From NCBI GenBank assembly GCA_015066095.1, contig SVPC01000005.1:30142-94141 (forward strand): 64,000 nt of DNA. Direction: 5' to 3'. A program made the position numbers and the translations under genes. Origin of the DNA: Oscillospiraceae bacterium (GTDB lineage: Bacteria > Bacillota > Clostridia > Oscillospirales > Acutalibacteraceae). The notes beneath the pieces were generated by a model. It was not told where the DNA came from, did not search any database, and was given only the letters and a program-made list of their open reading frames with translations. The first letter of the stretch is position 1. The number at the start of each line of letters is the position of its first letter. Shown one piece after another: positions 9,057 through 16,681 of this stretch.

Positions 9057-10061
9057 TTATTTACCTAACATTTTGTGTACAATCGGCCAAGCATCATCAG
9101 CATAGAAGCGGTGACCTGCATTACCCACAACAAGTTGACAGCGATCTGCAATGCTGTGTTCTTCCCAAACGCGCTTACCGGCTGCAAATACTTCTTTTGC
9201 ACCGTCAATGGGGAAAAGATTATCATCTTTTCCGCTTACTTGAACATAATATTTTGGATAAGACATAGCAATAAGGTCGCCCATTTCGAAAACATTGCCT
9301 ATGTTGGGAATATAGTTACAGGTGCAGTGGTCGATTCTGCCTATAGAATCTTTATATGTACTGTTAGAACAAGAAGGCATTACGAGTTTAATGCGGTCTT
9401 CAAGTGCTGCAACATAGGTTGTGGTGGTACCACCGCCCGAGTTGCCCATACAACAAAGATTAGAAAGGTCAACTTTATCAGCAAAGTGTTTTTCCAAAAC
9501 ATCTATAAGTCGGGATACATCCCATACGCGTTCGCCAATGGTGGTTCTACCCATTAAAAGTGCGTTCATAGAGCCTTCTTTGCAAGAAATTCTACCGGGG
9601 CCCATAGCGGACTCACCAAGGTTGCGTTGTTCCATAGCAACTGCGGCAAAGCCTTCTTTTATAGCTCTTACCGAGAAGTCGCGGTCACCGTTTTTAATAA
9701 TATCCTCTTCACCGTCAAATTTAGGTCTGCCAAGAGAAACATGCATACCTTTTGAATGGCCTTGAAGACAAATAATAATGGGCGGATTTTCAATGCCGTC
9801 GGGCAGCCACATATGGCAAGGTACACGGTAGCCGTCTTCACTCTGGAAGGTGAAGCGGATTTCGGTAAAGCCTTCGTGTTTTTCTTCAAACTCTACTTGC
9901 ATATCGCTGTCGCAAAGTTCAAACTTATCCATACCTAAAAGGTCACGAAGCTTTTGACGAGCTTCTGCTTTCCACTGGTCGTAGTTTTCACCTGTGTAGG
10001 AAAAAGTAGGTTTTAAAACTTTTTGCACGAGTTTTTTGCTGAATTCGAAATTACTGGGCAT
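9057..10061 (-). CDS. Alpha/beta-hydrolase, acetyl-xylan-esterase-like
   Basis: The 334-residue protein has the alpha/beta-hydrolase core starting near residue 75 (PDGIENPPIIICLQGH). The nucleophile elbow is GNSGG with Ser208, an acidic residue sits in SGKDDNLFP, and the catalytic His is in GNAGHRFY. This layout resembles acetyl-xylan esterase/dienelactone hydrolase relatives, so an ester or amide bond is the likely target. No signal peptide is seen, so it acts inside the cell. AAAGGAG lies 10 bases before the ATG and a good promoter is upstream. A link to the xylose module 6 kb away is possible but not shown. Confidence 0.8.
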   Translation of the reverse strand: MPSNFEFSKKLVQKVLKPTFSYTGENYDQWKAEARQKLRDLLGMDKFELCDSDMQVEFEEKHEGFTEIRFTFQSEDGYRVPCHMWLPDGIENPPIIICLQGHSKGMHVSLGRPKFDGEEDIIKNGDRDFSVRAIKEGFAAVAMEQRNLGESAMGPGRISCKEGSMNALLMGRTTIGERVWDVSRLIDVLEKHFADKVDLSNLCCMGNSGGGTTTTYVAALEDRIKLVMPSCSNSTYKDSIGRIDHCTCNYIPNIGNVFEMGDLIAMSYPKYYVQVSGKDDNLFPIDGAKEVFAAGKRVWEEHSIADRCQLVVGNAGHRFYADDAWPIVHKMLGK

Positions 10062-10126
10062 GATGAACGCTCCTTTGTTTTATTTGTGTTTATTATGTAA
10101 TAAACACATAAATGGTTTACAAGCAA

Positions 10127-10155
10127 AGTATAACATAAACAAAGTGTGGTGTAAA
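10127..10155 (-). promoter_or_regulatory. Promoter of the hydrolase gene
   Basis: On the minus strand TTTACA (10155-10150), 17-base spacer, TATACT (10132-10127). Confidence 0.75.
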
Positions 10156-10240
10156 TGCAAATTTAGCCGTTAGAGTTTATTTATTAGCCGTATTTTTATA
10201 AATTGACAATTATTATATTTATAACATTCAAATATAGTTT

Positions 10241-10277
10241 AAGCATAAAAAATGAGGTGAAATTTCACCTCATTTTT
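10241..10277 (-). terminator. Terminator of the fumarase operon
   Basis: A perfect palindrome AAAATGAGGTGAAA / TTTCACCTCATTTT overlaps the last codons and stop of the beta-subunit gene, with a T run on the minus strand. Confidence 0.88.
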
Positions 10278-10824
10278 GTTTTAGATAATTTTCTTTGCCC
10301 GTTTCATAAAGATTATTGCCGTCGTTGTCAATTATTACAACAACAGGAAAATCTTCTACATAAAGTTTGCGTATAGCTTCTGCTCCAAGGTCGTCATAGG
10401 CTATAATTTCACATTTTTTAATGCATTTTGAAAGTAATGCACCGCAACCGCCTATTGCGCCAAAGTAAACGGCACCGTGGGTTTTCATAGCATCAATTAC
10501 TTCGTCGTTTCGTTTGCCTTTGCCAATCATACCCGTAAGCCCCAGTTTTATAAGGTCGGGACTGTAAGCATCCATTCGGTAAGAGGTGGTGGGTCCTGCC
10601 GAGCCTATGATTTCACCCGGCTTTGCAGGGGTAGGGCCTACAAAGTAAATAATACTGTCTTTAATGTCTAACGGTAAAGGCTCACCTTTGTTTATAAGTT
10701 CGCACAATCGTTTATGCGCGGCATCGCGAGCGGTGTAAATTGCGCCGGTAATAAGACAACTGTCGCCCGATTTTAGTGTTTTTACTGTATCACGGGTTAA
10801 GGGAGTGGTGATTTTGGTAGCCAT
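10270..10824 (-). CDS. Class I fumarate hydratase-type hydro-lyase, beta subunit
   Basis: The 184-residue protein matches the C-terminal (beta) half of iron-sulfur fumarases and tartrate dehydratases. Landmarks are the GDSCLITG opening, YFVGPTPAKPGEIIGSAGPTTS, MIGKG and the GAIGGCGALLSK segment. With the alpha subunit it forms the [4Fe-4S] enzyme that interconverts fumarate and L-malate, or dehydrates tartrate. Its ATG directly follows the alpha TAA, with GGAGGTAATATAA as ribosome site, so equal expression is likely. Substrate choice cannot be settled from sequence; fumarate is the usual one in Clostridia. Confidence 0.92.
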   Translation of the reverse strand: MATKITTPLTRDTVKTLKSGDSCLITGAIYTARDAAHKRLCELINKGEPLPLDIKDSIIYFVGPTPAKPGEIIGSAGPTTSYRMDAYSPDLIKLGLTGMIGKGKRNDEVIDAMKTHGAVYFGAIGGCGALLSKCIKKCEIIAYDDLGAEAIRKLYVEDFPVVVIIDNDGNNLYETGKENYLKQK

Positions 10825-11664
10825 TTATATTACCTCCGTTTTATGCCGCGTTACATGGCAGTTTATGTTTACCGCCACGGGAAGCCCTGCAATATGTGTT
10901 GGAAAATATTCAACATTCACAGCCAATGCGGTGGTTTTACCGCCAAAGCCTTGCGGACCTATTCCCAACATATTTATTTCCTGTAAAAGTTCTTTTTCAA
11001 GATTTGCATAAAAGGGATTATCGTTTGGTTTGTTTACTTCTCGAAGTAATGCTTTTTTTGCGAGTAAAGCCGCTTTGTCGAATGTACCGCCAATACCTAC
11101 GCCTACAACTACCGGTGGGCAGGGGTTAGGTCCTGCTTCTTTTACTACCCGTTTTACAAATTCTTTCACACCGTCAATTCCGTCAGAGGGTGAAAGCATA
11201 GCAATTTGGCTCATATTTTCGCTGCCGAAGCCTTTTGGTGCAACGGTGATTTCGATTTTATCGCCTTTAACCAATTCAAAATAAATCATAGCAGGGGTGT
11301 TGTCGTTTGTGTTCACTCGGTTGAGCGGGTCGCTTACAACACTTTTACGCAAAAAACCTTCGGTGTATCCTTGGCGCACACCTTCGTTTACAGCGGCGGT
11401 AATATCACCTGTGATATGCACATCCTGACCGATTTTTAAAAAAACACACGCAACACCGGTGTCTTGACATACGGGCACACTTTTTTGGTCTGCGATTTTG
11501 TAATTTTCAATTATGTGAGCGAGTATTTCCTTTGCTTGTTGCCAAGTTTCATCTTTGTAGGCATTTTGTATACATTCCTTTATATCACCGCTCAGGTGAC
11601 AGTTGGCATCTATACAAAGCTTTTTTACGGTATCGGTAATTATTTTAGCATTTATTTCGCGCAT
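10825..11664 (-). CDS. Class I fumarate hydratase-type hydro-lyase, alpha subunit
   Basis: The 279-residue protein matches the N-terminal half of class I fumarases. It shows PVCQDTGVACVF with a cluster-ligand Cys near residue 60, PKGFGSENMS, and GPNPCPPVVVGVGIGGTFDKA. It holds the oxygen-labile [4Fe-4S] cluster, fitting an anaerobe. I place the start at ATG 11664 behind ACGGAG rather than at the in-frame TTG 11682, which would place the ribosome site inside the coding region. It is the first gene of a two-gene operon with its own promoter. It is transcribed divergently from adhE. Confidence 0.92.
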   Translation of the reverse strand: MREINAKIITDTVKKLCIDANCHLSGDIKECIQNAYKDETWQQAKEILAHIIENYKIADQKSVPVCQDTGVACVFLKIGQDVHITGDITAAVNEGVRQGYTEGFLRKSVVSDPLNRVNTNDNTPAMIYFELVKGDKIEITVAPKGFGSENMSQIAMLSPSDGIDGVKEFVKRVVKEAGPNPCPPVVVGVGIGGTFDKAALLAKKALLREVNKPNDNPFYANLEKELLQEINMLGIGPQGFGGKTTALAVNVEYFPTHIAGLPVAVNINCHVTRHKTEVI

Positions 11665-11713
11665 GGTTTTCTCCGTTTTCAAAGTTTTTTAAAAATAGGT
11701 TTCCTTTGCATAC

Positions 11714-11742
11714 ATTGTACCACAATAAAACAAAGATGTAAA
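11714..11742 (-). promoter_or_regulatory. Promoter of the fumarase operon
   Basis: Minus-strand TTTACA (11742-11737), 17-base spacer, TACAAT (11719-11714), 50 bases before the alpha start. Confidence 0.75.
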
Positions 11743-11779
11743 TTGGTGTAGAAAAATTTTTGAAAATAGGATATTTTTA

Positions 11780-11849
11780 CATATAGCAAAAGCGAGGTGA
11801 ATTTCACCTCGCTTTTTAATTAAACACATAGAATCGTCCCCTGTGTTAC
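11780..11849. repeat. Interspersed repeat copy A (hairpin plus REP-like palindrome)
   Basis: The hairpin AAAAGCGAGGTGA / TCACCTCGCTTTT (11788-11816) is preceded by CATATAGC. The same block recurs near 15765 and 21832. It is followed by CATAGAATCGTCCCC...GTTAC (11827-11849), which recurs with two changes at 15584-15606. It lies between divergent fumarase and adhE promoters, where a simple terminator has no obvious gene to end. The 11683-12061 gap otherwise holds the two promoters, a leader hairpin and the Rex site. Confidence 0.7.
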
Positions 11850-11919
11850 TTTTGCAGGAAATTAAACACTTTGCATAAAATTTATCGTATGCAAATGGCG
11901 ATATTCTACATCTGGGCCC

Positions 11920-11948
11920 TTGATTTGTTAACGGCTTTTTGCTATAAT
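11920..11948 (+). promoter_or_regulatory. Promoter of adhE
   Basis: TTGATT (11920-11925), 17-base spacer, consensus TATAAT (11943-11948). Confidence 0.85.
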
Positions 11949-11966
11949 ATTAAGCAGAGAAAGAAG

Positions 11967-11992
11967 AGTCCCATAACCAAGGGACTTTTTTC
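11967..11992 (+). promoter_or_regulatory. Terminator-like hairpin in the adhE leader
   Basis: AGTCCC (11967-11972), eight-base loop, AGGGACT then six T, starting only about 12 bases after the expected transcription start. As drawn it would end most transcripts before adhE. It may be an attenuator, or the end of a short upstream transcript. Confidence 0.6.
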
Positions 11993-12002
11993 AAAAGTTT
12001 GA

Positions 12003-12020
12003 TTGTTAAATTTTTAACAA
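12003..12020 (+). promoter_or_regulatory. Rex operator (NADH/NAD+ redox repressor site)
   Basis: TTGTTAA-ATTT-TTAACAA is an exact match to the clostridial Rex site consensus TTGTTAANNNNTTAACAA. It lies between the promoter and the adhE start, where bound Rex could block elongation or a second promoter. adhE is a classic Rex target in Clostridium. No rex gene is in this window. Confidence 0.85.
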
Positions 12021-12061
12021 TCTTTAAACCAAAACATAACCATAACACAGGAGGAACTCTT

Positions 12062-14695
12062 ATGGAAAAAAACTATCCAATTGTTGATAGTGTAGAGGCA
12101 CTGCAAACCGCTATTGTCCGTACACGTCAAGCTCAGAAAGCTTTTGCTAACTATACGCAGGAGCAGGTAGACAAAATATTTTTGGCTGCAGCATCGGCTG
12201 CTAATAAAGCAAGAATCTCTCTGGCTCGAATGGCTGTAGAAGAAACCGGAATGGGTATTATAGAAGATAAGGTTATCAAGAATAACTATGCTTCTGAATA
12301 TATTTACAATGCCTATAAGGAAACAAAGACCTGCGGTGTTATCGAAGAAGACAAGGCGTATGGCATCAAGAAGATTGCTGAGCCTATCGGTGTAGTTGCG
12401 GCTGTTATTCCTACAACCAACCCCACCTCTACCGCAATCTTCAAATGCTTACTTGCTCTTAAGACTCGTAACGCTATCATCATCAGTCCTCACCCAAGAG
12501 CCAAAAACAGTACTATTGCTGCTGCAAAATTGGTACTTGAGGCTGCTGTTAAAGCCGGTGCTCCCGAAGGTATTATCGATTGGATTGACGTTCCTTCTCT
12601 CGATATGACAAATACAGTTATGAAGGAAGCAGATATTATCCTTGCAACCGGTGGTCCCGGAATGGTTAAAGCTGCTTACTCTAGTGGTAAACCTGCTCTT
12701 GGTGTTGGTGCCGGTAATACTCCTGCTATCATTGATGAGTCTGCTGATATCCTTCTTGCCGTAAACTCCATCATTCACTCCAAGACCTTTGATAATGGTA
12801 TGATTTGCGCTTCCGAGCAGTCGGTTATAGTGCTTGAAAGCATTTATAATGCAGTTAAGGAAGAGTTTGCTACCCGTGGTTGCTACTTCTTAAATCCTGC
12901 TGAAACTGAGAAGGTTCGCAAGACTATTATCATCAACGGTGCTCTTAACGCAAAAATTGTTGGTCAGTCTGCCGCTAAAATTGCTGAACTTGCCGGTGTG
13001 ACCGTTCCCGAAGGCACTAAAATTCTTATCGGTGAAGTTGAAAGCGTTGAGCTCAGCGAAGAATTTGCTCACGAAAAGCTCAGCCCCGTACTTGCTATGT
13101 ATAAAGTTAAGACCTTTGAAGAAGCTCTTGATAAAGCCGAAAAATTAGTTGAAGACGGCGGTTTTGGTCATACATCTTCTGTATATCTCAATCAAATAAC
13201 CGAAACTGAAAAACTTAATGCTTTTGCGGCTCGTATGAAGACTTGTCGTATACTTGTAAACACCCCCTCTTCTCACGGTGGTATTGGTGACCTTTACAAC
13301 TTTAAACTCGCTCCCTCGCTCACCTTGGGTTGCGGTTCTTGGGGCGGTAACTCGGTTTCCGACAACGTTGGTGTTAAGCACCTCTTAAATATTAAAACAG
13401 TAGCAGAAAGAAGGGAAAATATGCTTTGGTTCCGTGCCCCTGAAAAGGTATATATTAAGAAAGGATGTTTGCCGGTAGCTCTCGACGAGCTCAGAACTGT
13501 ACGCGGTGCTAAGAAAGCATTTATCGTAACCGATACATTCCTTTATGAAAATGGCTATACCAAGCCCATCACTGATAAGCTTGACGAAATGGGCATTGCT
13601 CATACAACATTCTTTGACGTTCAGCCTGACCCTACCCTCAAGAATGCTCAGGACGGCGCTAAACAGATGGCAGCATTTAAGCCTGACACCATCATCGCTC
13701 TCGGCGGTGGTTCTGCAATGGACGCTGCTAAGATTATGTGGGTTCTTTATGAACACCCTGAAGCAGACTTTATGGATATGGCAATGCGCTTCATTGATAT
13801 CCGTAAGCGTGTTTACACCTTCCCCAAGATGGGCGAAAAGGCATACTTTATCGCAGTTCCTACCTCTGCAGGTACCGGTTCGGAGGTTACACCTTTCGCA
13901 GTTATTACCGATGGCGAAACAGGTGTTAAATATCCTCTTGCTGACTATGAATTGCTTCCCAATATGGCAATTATCGACACCGACTTCCACATGAGCGCAC
14001 CCAAGGGACTTACTGCCGCTTCCGGTATCGACGCTGTAACTCATGCTGTTGAGGCTTATGCCGCAATGCTCGCAACCGATTATACCGATGGTCTAGCCCT
14101 CCAAGCTCTCAAAAACATCTTCAAGTATCTGCCCCGTGCATACGATAACGGTCAGACTGACGTAGAAGCTCGTGAAAAAATGGCTAACGCTGCTACTATG
14201 GCTGGCATGGCTTTTGCTAACGCATTTCTTGGTGTGTGTCACTCTATGGCTCACAAGCTCGGTGCTTTCCATCATTTGCCCCATGGCGTTGCCAACGCTC
14301 TCATGATTGAAGAGGTTATCCGCTTCAATGCAAGTGAGGCTCCCGCTAAGATGGGTACATTCTCTCAGTATGACCACCCTCATACTCTTGCACGCTATGC
14401 TGAAATCGCTGATTACTTAGGTCTTGGCGGCAAAACCGATGAAGAGAAGCTTGAAAACCTTATCAAGGCTATTAACGAGCTCAAAACTAAGGTTGGCATA
14501 AAGGAAACCATTAAAGATTATGGTATTGATGAAAAGATATTCCTTGATAATCTTGACGAAATGGTTGAACAGGCATTCGATGACCAATGCACAGGTGCAA
14601 ACCCCCGTTATCCGCTTATGAGCGAAATTAAGCAAATGTATTTGAACGCTTACTATGGAAAACATTTTGTCGAAAAAGAAATGCCAAAGGCTTAA
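12062..14695 (+). CDS. adhE: Bifunctional acetaldehyde/alcohol dehydrogenase
   Basis: AdhE reduces acetyl-CoA to acetaldehyde and then ethanol, regenerating two NAD+; it forms cytoplasmic spirosomes. The 877-residue protein has an N-terminal CoA-acylating aldehyde dehydrogenase (about 1-440) with catalytic Cys249 in NGMICASEQ. An iron-dependent alcohol dehydrogenase follows (about 455-870), with GGGSAMDAAK for NAD binding and metal-binding His residues in CHSMAHKLGAFHHLPHG. I chose ATG 12062 after AGGAGG; the upstream in-frame extension lies across the Rex site. Codon choice in the C-terminal half is more CTC/AAG/GCT rich than in neighbours, as expected for strong expression. Confidence 0.97.
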   Translation: MEKNYPIVDSVEALQTAIVRTRQAQKAFANYTQEQVDKIFLAAASAANKARISLARMAVEETGMGIIEDKVIKNNYASEYIYNAYKETKTCGVIEEDKAYGIKKIAEPIGVVAAVIPTTNPTSTAIFKCLLALKTRNAIIISPHPRAKNSTIAAAKLVLEAAVKAGAPEGIIDWIDVPSLDMTNTVMKEADIILATGGPGMVKAAYSSGKPALGVGAGNTPAIIDESADILLAVNSIIHSKTFDNGMICASEQSVIVLESIYNAVKEEFATRGCYFLNPAETEKVRKTIIINGALNAKIVGQSAAKIAELAGVTVPEGTKILIGEVESVELSEEFAHEKLSPVLAMYKVKTFEEALDKAEKLVEDGGFGHTSSVYLNQITETEKLNAFAARMKTCRILVNTPSSHGGIGDLYNFKLAPSLTLGCGSWGGNSVSDNVGVKHLLNIKTVAERRENMLWFRAPEKVYIKKGCLPVALDELRTVRGAKKAFIVTDTFLYENGYTKPITDKLDEMGIAHTTFFDVQPDPTLKNAQDGAKQMAAFKPDTIIALGGGSAMDAAKIMWVLYEHPEADFMDMAMRFIDIRKRVYTFPKMGEKAYFIAVPTSAGTGSEVTPFAVITDGETGVKYPLADYELLPNMAIIDTDFHMSAPKGLTAASGIDAVTHAVEAYAAMLATDYTDGLALQALKNIFKYLPRAYDNGQTDVEAREKMANAATMAGMAFANAFLGVCHSMAHKLGAFHHLPHGVANALMIEEVIRFNASEAPAKMGTFSQYDHPHTLARYAEIADYLGLGGKTDEEKLENLIKAINELKTKVGIKETIKDYGIDEKIFLDNLDEMVEQAFDDQCTGANPRYPLMSEIKQMYLNAYYGKHFVEKEMPKA

Positions 14696-14712
14696 TGTTG
14701 GGAGGATTTAAA

Positions 14713-15462
14713 ATGAAACTTGATAAAATTATTTCACAAAGCGCTAAAAAAGTCATTTATCGTGACGGAGATAAATGTATTAAGATTTTTGCTGAAGGTT
14801 ACTCAAAGGCTGACGTTTTAAATGAGGCTTTAAACCAAGCAAGAATTGAAACCACAGGTCTTAATATCCCTAAAGTTTTAGAAGTTACTATGATTGACGG
14901 TAAATGGGCTATCGTTCTTGAATATATTGAGGGTAAGACCTTGGCCGAACTTATACAAGAAAACCCCGATAAAATCGATGAATATCTTGAATTGCTCGTC
15001 GATTTACAACTTGAAATGCACTCTAAAACCTGTGCTAATCTTAACAAGTTAAAGGATAAGATGAATCGTAAAATCAGCGAAACAACCCTGGATGCTACCA
15101 CCCGTTACGAGCTTCACACTCGTCTTGAAGGTATGCCTAAGCACAAGAAGGTTTGCCACGGCGACTTTAACCCGTCTAATATCATTATCACTGCCGACGG
15201 TACACCTTATATCATAGACTGGTCTCACGCAACACAGGGTAATGCTTCGGCCGATTCTGCTCGAACCTACCTTTTGTTTTGTCTGGCAGGAGAAAAAGAA
15301 AACGCCGAAAAGTATTTGGATTTATTCTGCAAAAAGAGCGATACTGCAAAGCAGTACGTTCAAAAGTGGATGCCTATCGTGGCTGCATCTCAGTCAGTTA
15401 AGGGCAACGAACACGAACGTGAATTCTTACTCTCTTGGGCAGATGTTGTAGATTACGAATAA
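14713..15462 (+). CDS. Phosphotransferase (APH/choline-kinase-like) of unknown substrate
   Basis: The 249-residue protein has the aminoglycoside-phosphotransferase-like kinase fold. The Brenner motif HGDFNPSNIII, where Asp and Asn act in catalysis and metal binding, lies near residue 155. YIIDWSHA provides the second metal ligand, and VLEYIEGKTLAELI marks the hinge. Such proteins phosphorylate small hydroxyl compounds such as choline, thioribose or drugs. Nothing here singles out a drug. Start ATG 14713 follows GGGAGG; an ATG overlapping the adhE stop lacks a spaced site. It is 17 bases behind adhE, so probably cotranscribed with it. Confidence 0.8.
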   Translation: MKLDKIISQSAKKVIYRDGDKCIKIFAEGYSKADVLNEALNQARIETTGLNIPKVLEVTMIDGKWAIVLEYIEGKTLAELIQENPDKIDEYLELLVDLQLEMHSKTCANLNKLKDKMNRKISETTLDATTRYELHTRLEGMPKHKKVCHGDFNPSNIIITADGTPYIIDWSHATQGNASADSARTYLLFCLAGEKENAEKYLDLFCKKSDTAKQYVQKWMPIVAASQSVKGNEHEREFLLSWADVVDYE

Positions 15463-15488
15463 GAACACATATAGCAATTTTTACAAAA

Positions 15489-15520
15489 AGACATCGCACT
15501 CTGAAGTGCGATGCCTTTTT
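15489..15520 (+). terminator. Terminator after the adhE/kinase unit
   Basis: CATCGCACT / AGTGCGATG hairpin with a four-base loop, then five T. Confidence 0.9.
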
Positions 15521-15565
15521 AATTTAAAATTAAATTTAAATAGCATAAATATGTGTGTTTTACAA

Positions 15566-15798
15566 ATAATAGTATCATGAACTCATAGAACCGTCCCCTA
15601 TGTTACCCCTACAAAATGTTTATAGGAATATATATGAAAGCAACTGGAATAGTTAGAAGAATCGAGGAATGCGTTATATTAGGACAAAAGTTGTCGAAAC
15701 TCGCATAAATGCTGGGCTTTTCGCAGTTTTTGATTGGACTCAATTTGCACAAAAACATAAGATACATAGCAAAAGCGAGGGGAATTTCCCCTCGCTTT
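15566..15798 (+). repeat. Interspersed repeat copy B (spoVT 5'-end derivative)
   Basis: ACAAATAATAGTATCA at its left end matches the sequence 45-30 bases upstream of intact spoVT. A REP-like 23-mer follows (15584-15606, two differences from 11827-11849). Then comes a truncated spoVT start (ATG 15634), and finally the shared CATAGCAAAAGCGAGG hairpin (15771-15798, perfect 13-bp arms). That hairpin also serves as the terminator of the leftward AraC gene. The whole 15463-15802 gap is explained by this repeat plus the kinase terminator. Confidence 0.75.
15634..15708 (+). pseudogene. Truncated spoVT-like mini-ORF (copy B)
   Basis: The 24-codon frame starts with the SpoVT N-terminus (MKATGIVRRI), then departs as EECVILGQ and stops. 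AGGA precedes the ATG at a workable distance. Compared with intact spoVT, about three codons are missing after the first ten. Copy C (21688) shares the first 18 residues exactly. It may be a decayed duplicate or an expressed micropeptide. Confidence 0.5.
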
Positions 15799-15802
15799 GT
15801 TG

Positions 15803-16570
15803 TTATAAACCTATGTTTTTTCTGTATTGTGTAGGTGTGATTTCAAAGTTTTCTTTAAAGCAACGGTTAAAACTTCGTAACGAAATAAATCCGCTGTCAT
15901 ATGCACATTGGAGGATAGGAAGTGTGGTATTCTCTAAAAGGTAACACGCATGGCTAAGCCGAAAATGCATTACATAAGAATTGAAGGAAAGACCGGTGGC
16001 TTTTTTAAAGTAGCGTGAAAGATAAGAATAGTCATAGCTCGTTTCTTTTGAAAGATTTGATAAAGAACAGTCCTTGCTGAAATTTGTCTCAACAAACGAA
16101 AATATCTTATATAATAAATTTTCGTTTTCAAATTGTGTTTTATCATAGGAGGCGGTTTTGTCAAATTGACCGCACAACGAATACAACACGCCTTTTTTAT
16201 CGGCAGAGGATGAGGTGATTTCTAAACGAGCAAGAGCATTTACCAAGTATTCATCCGGTTGAAATTTGTTGTTTTGCGGAAGTTTATAAGATACCTTGGT
16301 GGCATAGGCTCGTACAAGATGGGGGGAAAAGATGCAAAGAATGTGCTCGCTTTTTGTCGAGTCTAAAGAGTGTATTTGATTCGGGAATATAAAAACTGCT
16401 TGTTTTTCTTTGATAACAAAGCTTTTGCTATCAATAGTTATTCTCATTTCTCCCGAAAGAAGAATGATAATCTCAAAGCACTGGTGCAGATGGGGTGGAA
16501 AACTGAAATCTCTCCCTTCCTCTATTTTTAGGTAATCGGGTGAGCCTAAATGATTGAATTCATAAAACAT
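15803..16570 (-). CDS. AraC family transcriptional regulator
   Basis: The 255-residue protein has an N-terminal cupin-like sensing domain (FSFPPHLHQCFEIIILLSGEM) and a C-terminal AraC domain with two helix-turn-helix units (about residues 160-255). It ends with the usual QCAYDSGFISLRSFNRCFKENFEITPTQYR. The gene is divergent from the beta-xylosidase-xylB-xylA operon, so it most likely activates that operon in response to xylose or xylo-oligosaccharides. ATG 16570 was chosen over GTG 16582 because GGTGAT then acts as ribosome site. No good -35/-10 pair is visible for the xylose operon, consistent with an activator-dependent promoter. Confidence 0.88.
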   Translation of the reverse strand: MFYEFNHLGSPDYLKIEEGRDFSFPPHLHQCFEIIILLSGEMRITIDSKSFVIKEKQAVFIFPNQIHSLDSTKSEHILCIFSPHLVRAYATKVSYKLPQNNKFQPDEYLVNALARLEITSSSADKKGVLYSLCGQFDKTASYDKTQFENENLLYKIFSFVETNFSKDCSLSNLSKETSYDYSYLSRYFKKATGLSFNSYVMHFRLSHACYLLENTTLPILQCAYDSGFISLRSFNRCFKENFEITPTQYRKNIGL

Positions 16571-16681
16571 TTGTATCACCAAGAAGTCAAATTTTGTCTA
16601 TAAATTATATGATATATTGCGAGAAAAGTCAAGTTGATTGTTGTATGATTAGAAAAAATAAACTGTTAAAAGGAGTTATAT

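Noticed and set aside
10241..10277. Fumarase terminator as another copy of the interspersed hairpin family
   Set aside because: It shares GAGGTGAAATTTCACCTC but lacks the CATAGCAAAAGC prefix, and it is correctly placed as an ordinary terminator.
13385..14044. 219-codon minus-strand frame opposite adhE
   Set aside because: It lies wholly within the highly conserved alcohol dehydrogenase coding region and has Cys/His/Arg-rich composition typical of antisense shadow frames.
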